Shown one piece after another: positions 54,930-57,683 of a stretch of 57,683 bases of DNA. The stretch covers positions 1 through 57,683 of the forward strand of contig NZ_PDJV01000016.1 of assembly GCF_004116465.1 (NCBI RefSeq), written 5' to 3'. Both the position numbers and the translations under genes were made by a program. The stretch's first letter is position 1, and each line of letters opens with the position of its first letter. The notes beneath the pieces are model-generated. The model ran no database searches. It was given only the letters and a program-made list of their open reading frames with translations, and was not told the DNA's origin. The DNA comes from Arcobacter sp. F2176 (GTDB taxonomy: Bacteria; Campylobacterota; Campylobacteria; Campylobacterales; Arcobacteraceae).

Positions 54930-55116
54930 TCTCTCTCCTTTGATTTATTATTAAATTTTGCATATTATACCATTTATTAATTGGCATACTTAACTGAAAT
55001 AAATTTTTGATAATATATTTTCTTTGAAATTTAAAAGAAAACATATTTTCTTTTTTTATTAAATGGAGAAGTAGCTCTTTGAAAATATTTCATTTGAACT
55101 ACTTCTTGAAAATCAA
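54930..55116. promoter_or_regulatory. secG-frr intergenic region with two hairpins
   Basis: 187 nt. A hairpin with arms AGAAGTAG (55067-55074) and CTACTTCT (55099-55106) plus short inner pairs lies just past the secG stop and may end or process the secG transcript. A second A/T-only hairpin AAAAGAAAA-cata-TTTTCTTTT (55033-55054) follows. The frr promoter presumably lies in 54930-55030. Confidence 0.5.
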
Positions 55117-55485
55117 CTATTTTTCAGTAGTTGGTACTGTAGGTGCAGCTTTTTGTGTTGGTACAGCTGGTGCTACAGGAGCAGTAGGTGCTTGAGTTTT
55201 TTCAGGAGTTTTTGGAATTAAACTTTCTGTTTGTACATTGTCTACTGCACTTTTTTGTCTATTTTCATTATAAAAATAACCTAAAAATAGAGTATTTAAA
55301 ACAAAAATTAATCCTAAAATCATAGTTGCTTTTGTTAAAAAGTTTCCAGGACCTTTTGCTCCAAATAAAGATTCGTTGCTTCCGCTGTAAGCTCCTAATC
55401 CCATACTTGAACTTTTTTGAAGTAAGATGCAAATTGTTAATAGTACTGCTAAAATAAATTGAACTACTAAAAGTGTTGATGTCAT
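55117..55485 (-). CDS. secG: Preprotein translocase subunit SecG
   Basis: A 122-residue SecG with two membrane helices and the conserved LQKSSSMGLGAYSGSNESLFG loop (about 22-42). The C-terminal tail (about 85-122) is an Ala/Pro/Thr-rich extension of low complexity, common in this bacterial group. Part of the SecYEG channel. Confidence 0.93.
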   Translation of the reverse strand: MTSTLLVVQFILAVLLTICILLQKSSSMGLGAYSGSNESLFGAKGPGNFLTKATMILGLIFVLNTLFLGYFYNENRQKSAVDNVQTESLIPKTPEKTQAPTAPVAPAVPTQKAAPTVPTTEK

Positions 55486-55555
55486 AATTTTATTCCTTTG
55501 AAAAAATGGTAGGTATTTTATCCAAAATTTATTAAAAAAAAGTTAAGATTCGATT

Positions 55556-56248
55556 ATGTCCGTAAAAAACGAATTTTCAAAATACGCAAATCAATATAAC
55601 TCATACAATATTGTACAACAAATTGCAGCAAAATCTATCATTAGAGATATAAATTGTCAACCTAAAAGAATATTAGAGTTAGGTTGTGGCTCTGGGCAAG
55701 TTATTAAAAATGTTTCTTGGGAGTATGATTTTTATAAGGCTATGGATTTTTCACAAAACATGTGTGATATTCATCCTAAAGCTAATAATATACAAGTGGA
55801 ATGTTTTGATTTTGATACTGATGCTTTTTTTGAAAATATAAAAAATGACAGATATGATGTTGTTATATCTTCTTCTGCCCTACAGTGGTCAAAGGATTTA
55901 AGTAAGATAGTTAAAGCTATTAGTGCTATTTCTCCTAAGATTTATGCTGCTTTATTTACTTCAAATACTTTTAAGACAATACAAACAATAACAAATAAAA
56001 AATCACCAATATTAGATGACCAATCAATAAAAAAAGCTTTTACTCAATATTGTGATTGTGAATTTGAAACTATAACTTATAATTTAGAGTTTGATAATAA
56101 GAAAAAATTATTTGATTATATTAAGAAATCAGGTGTAAGTGGTGGAAATACTCTTGAATTTAAAGATGCTAAAAAATTATACAAAGAGTATAGTTTAAAT
56201 TATTTAGAGTTTGAAGTTATCTTTGTCAAAGCTTTTTCTAAATCATAA
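55556..56248 (+). CDS. bioC: Malonyl-ACP O-methyltransferase
   Basis: A 230-residue class I SAM methyltransferase with motif I ILELGCGSGQV (about 39), the AMDFSQNM motif and SSSALQWSKDL, as in BioC. It methylates malonyl-ACP to start pimelate (biotin) synthesis. Its last 49 nt overlap the end of the convergent thiamine-related gene. Confidence 0.85.
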   Translation: MSVKNEFSKYANQYNSYNIVQQIAAKSIIRDINCQPKRILELGCGSGQVIKNVSWEYDFYKAMDFSQNMCDIHPKANNIQVECFDFDTDAFFENIKNDRYDVVISSSALQWSKDLSKIVKAISAISPKIYAALFTSNTFKTIQTITNKKSPILDDQSIKKAFTQYCDCEFETITYNLEFDNKKKLFDYIKKSGVSGGNTLEFKDAKKLYKEYSLNYLEFEVIFVKAFSKS

Positions 56249-56604
56249 AGTTCATATCTTATATATTTAAATACTTCACTGCTATTATTTTCTTCTAGTT
56301 TGCAAACTTCTTCTAGAACTCTAGAACTCTCTTGCGCTCTTTTAAAGTTAGCTATTAGAATAGAGTTTAAGTCATCTCTACTTTTTTCTGATGCAGTGCT
56401 TTGTTTTAAGACATCATTTTTTATATCTCTTGAGTCTAAAAGTTCATCATAAATAGATATTCTTGATTTGTGTCTTAATTCTTTTAGTTTTGAAGCGATA
56501 TCTTTATTATTGTAAACGTATCTAAAGATATCTTCTACAACTCTAATTCCCTCTCTTAGGCGATTTAGATTTGCATCAATAAGTCTTAATTCGGTTGTAT
56601 TCAT
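56200..56604 (-). CDS. Thiamine-phosphate-pyrophosphorylase-like protein (ThiE N-terminal/ThiD2-like family)
   Basis: A 134-residue helical protein with the motif LRLIDANLNRLREGIRVVEDIFRY (about residues 6-29), which is the N-terminal domain found before ThiE in some bacteria. Annotated in relatives as thiamine-phosphate pyrophosphorylase, although the catalytic barrel is absent here. Role in thiamine synthesis is therefore by association only. Tail overlap with bioC is real in both frames. Confidence 0.7.
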   Translation of the reverse strand: MNTTELRLIDANLNRLREGIRVVEDIFRYVYNNKDIASKLKELRHKSRISIYDELLDSRDIKNDVLKQSTASEKSRDDLNSILIANFKRAQESSRVLEEVCKLEENNSSEVFKYIRYELYDLEKALTKITSNSK

Positions 56605-56641
56605 GTTATAAGAAGTAAATCATAACTCGAGGAGTTATGAT

Positions 56642-57340
56642 TTAGTCGTCACTACTATTAAAAATACCAAGTATTTGTAATAATGAAATAAATAGATTAA
56701 AGAAATCTAAGTATAAAGAAATAGCAGCTTCAATTGGAGTTGAAAACCCACCTTTTATAATTTGTTGTGTATCATAAAGAATAAACGCAGAAAATAAAAC
56801 AGCTCCCACCATCGCTATTCCAAGTTGTAATAATGGCGCTTGAATAAAAATATTAGAAATAGATCCTACTACTAATATAATAAGAGCAATAAACAACATT
56901 TTCCCCATACCAGAAAAATCTCTTTTAGTTGTAAGGGCAAACATTGAAATTCCACCAAAAGCTACTGAAGTCATTAAAAATGCTTGTGCTACTATTGAAG
57001 CACCTGCTGGCATTGCAAATACTGAAGCTAATAAAGGAGTAATTGTTAAACCACTTACAAAAGTAAATCCAAATAAAACTGCTAAGTTAATACCAGGTTT
57101 ATTTTTAACTGCAAATAGTCCAAATAATAAAGCAAATTCTAAAATAACTAATCCCCAATACCAACTAGCAATAGTTGAAACCATACCTAACCCGATATAA
57201 GCTCCTGCAGTTGCAGCAAGTAATGAACCTGCAAATAATTGATATGTAGCTTTTAAAAAGCTCATTAATTCAACTTTAGATGATTCTTGTGTATATTGTT
57301 GCGTTGTATCTTTATGAGATAAATAATCTCTGTTGTACAT
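56642..57340 (-). CDS. Bax inhibitor-1 (BI-1/YccA) family membrane protein
   Basis: A 232-residue protein with seven hydrophobic segments and the BI-1 features: short hydrophilic N-terminus, GGISMFALTTKRDFS (about 132-146) and the final DTQQIIKGG...ISLYLDFFNLFISLLQILG. Bacterial members act in membrane protein quality control (YccA with FtsH) or as pH-sensitive calcium leak channels. Monocistronic. Confidence 0.88.
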   Translation of the reverse strand: MYNRDYLSHKDTTQQYTQESSKVELMSFLKATYQLFAGSLLAATAGAYIGLGMVSTIASWYWGLVILEFALLFGLFAVKNKPGINLAVLFGFTFVSGLTITPLLASVFAMPAGASIVAQAFLMTSVAFGGISMFALTTKRDFSGMGKMLFIALIILVVGSISNIFIQAPLLQLGIAMVGAVLFSAFILYDTQQIIKGGFSTPIEAAISLYLDFFNLFISLLQILGIFNSSDD

Positions 57341-57544
57341 TATGTCTTCCTTTTTGTATTTTATATATACAGTTGATATTTTAATATGTAAAGCTTAATA
57401 ATATCTTTAAATATGATAATTAAATGTACTTTATAAACATAGTTGATTAACATGACTATATTATCTTATATATGTATATAAAAACTAAGAAAAAGTAGAA
57501 ATTTAAAAAATTTCAAAATTTAAGCTACAATTAATCTGTACCTC
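57341..57544. other. Gene-free A/T-rich spacer upstream of the rRNA promoter
   Basis: About 200 nt with no coding potential; runs of A/T (57480-57535) just before the -35 box could act as an UP element for the strong promoter that follows. Confidence 0.5.
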
Positions 57545-57683
57545 TTGACAAAGGGTAAAAAACCTATTATAATTCCCGTCCAATTTGAGTGACAAACGTC
57601 GCAAAGGGTTGATGTTCTTTAACAAACTACGGTTTTAAGAAGTAAGTAACTTTTATAAACCGAATATGATATAAAACAAGAGA
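57545..57683 (+). promoter_or_regulatory. rRNA operon promoter and leader (16S rRNA start at or just beyond the window edge)
   Basis: A perfect sigma-70 promoter: TTGACA (57545-57550), a 17-nt spacer, TATAAT (57568-57573), followed by a GC-rich discriminator (TCCCGTCC) typical of stringently controlled rRNA promoters. A boxA-like antitermination element GTTCTTTAACA lies at 57614-57624. The final bases (AACAAGAGA) look like the sequence immediately preceding or starting 16S rRNA (followed in most bacteria by GTTTGATC). The gene itself is outside, so its presence is inferred. Confidence 0.8.

Noticed and set aside
57341-57683. tRNA gene or small RNA at the right edge
   Set aside because: No cloverleaf or CCA-ending structure is visible; the signals fit an rRNA promoter and leader.

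Overview
The window looks like a chromosomal segment of an Arcobacter-type Campylobacterota (epsilonproteobacterium). The reasons are very low GC content, A/T-ending codons, TTG and GTG starts, many SBP_bac_3/GGDEF sensors with HQWRQP-type histidine kinases, an APS-reductase route of sulfate assimilation, and gene families typical of that group. The species assignment is inference. No insertion sequence, prophage, CRISPR array or tRNA was recognised.

Layout. 1-1496 (minus): a PAS protein followed by a NIT-type chemoreceptor cut by the window edge. 1664-7906 (minus): a metallophosphoesterase, then a tightly overlapping operon of PhoX-like lipoprotein, di-heme protein, NicO metal permease, DUF1007 protein and a small exported protein. 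8000-16990 (minus): an assimilatory sulfur operon (metY, Rrf2 regulator, cysK, DUF2061, cysH, cysD, cysN, siroheme reductase, cysteine-desulfurase-like enzyme). 17201-23243: a cupin and an RND efflux system. 23507-28479: a BaiN-like flavoprotein, a divergent restriction-modification pair whose C5 methyltransferase carries an N-terminal ribbon-helix-helix-like domain, a scar with a HepT remnant, a WYL-like small protein and PlsC. 28524-31868: a double-SBP3 diguanylate cyclase, an unknown protein and a HAD phosphatase.

32164-46351 is the most distinctive part. An acetolactate-synthase-like ThDP enzyme is translationally coupled to an aldehyde dehydrogenase. There follow an OmpR-type regulator, a REC-histidine kinase, a double-SBP3 histidine kinase, a GabT-like aminotransferase, a DctPQM TRAP transporter, a UspA protein and a second, essentially identical copy of the aldehyde dehydrogenase with its terminator. 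The two 1,466-bp copies are direct repeats 11,068 bp apart. Three promoters inside the module share a TACT-N7-TACT direct repeat with an 11-bp period, as expected for an OmpR/PhoB-family regulator. The simplest reading is a sensed, imported omega-amino acid (GABA, taurine or similar) that is transaminated to a semialdehyde and oxidised. The ThDP enzyme/ALDH pair resembles the 2-oxoglutarate decarboxylase/succinic semialdehyde dehydrogenase pair of cyanobacteria, so both branches could meet at succinic semialdehyde. That is a hypothesis.

46345-57683: MFS transporters, small proteins, YchJ, YaaA, a heme-motif GGDEF-EAL protein, then housekeeping genes (RDD, pyrE, frr, secG, bioC, a thiamine-related gene, a Bax-inhibitor-1 homologue). 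The window ends in a consensus rRNA promoter and leader, with 16S rRNA expected just beyond the edge.
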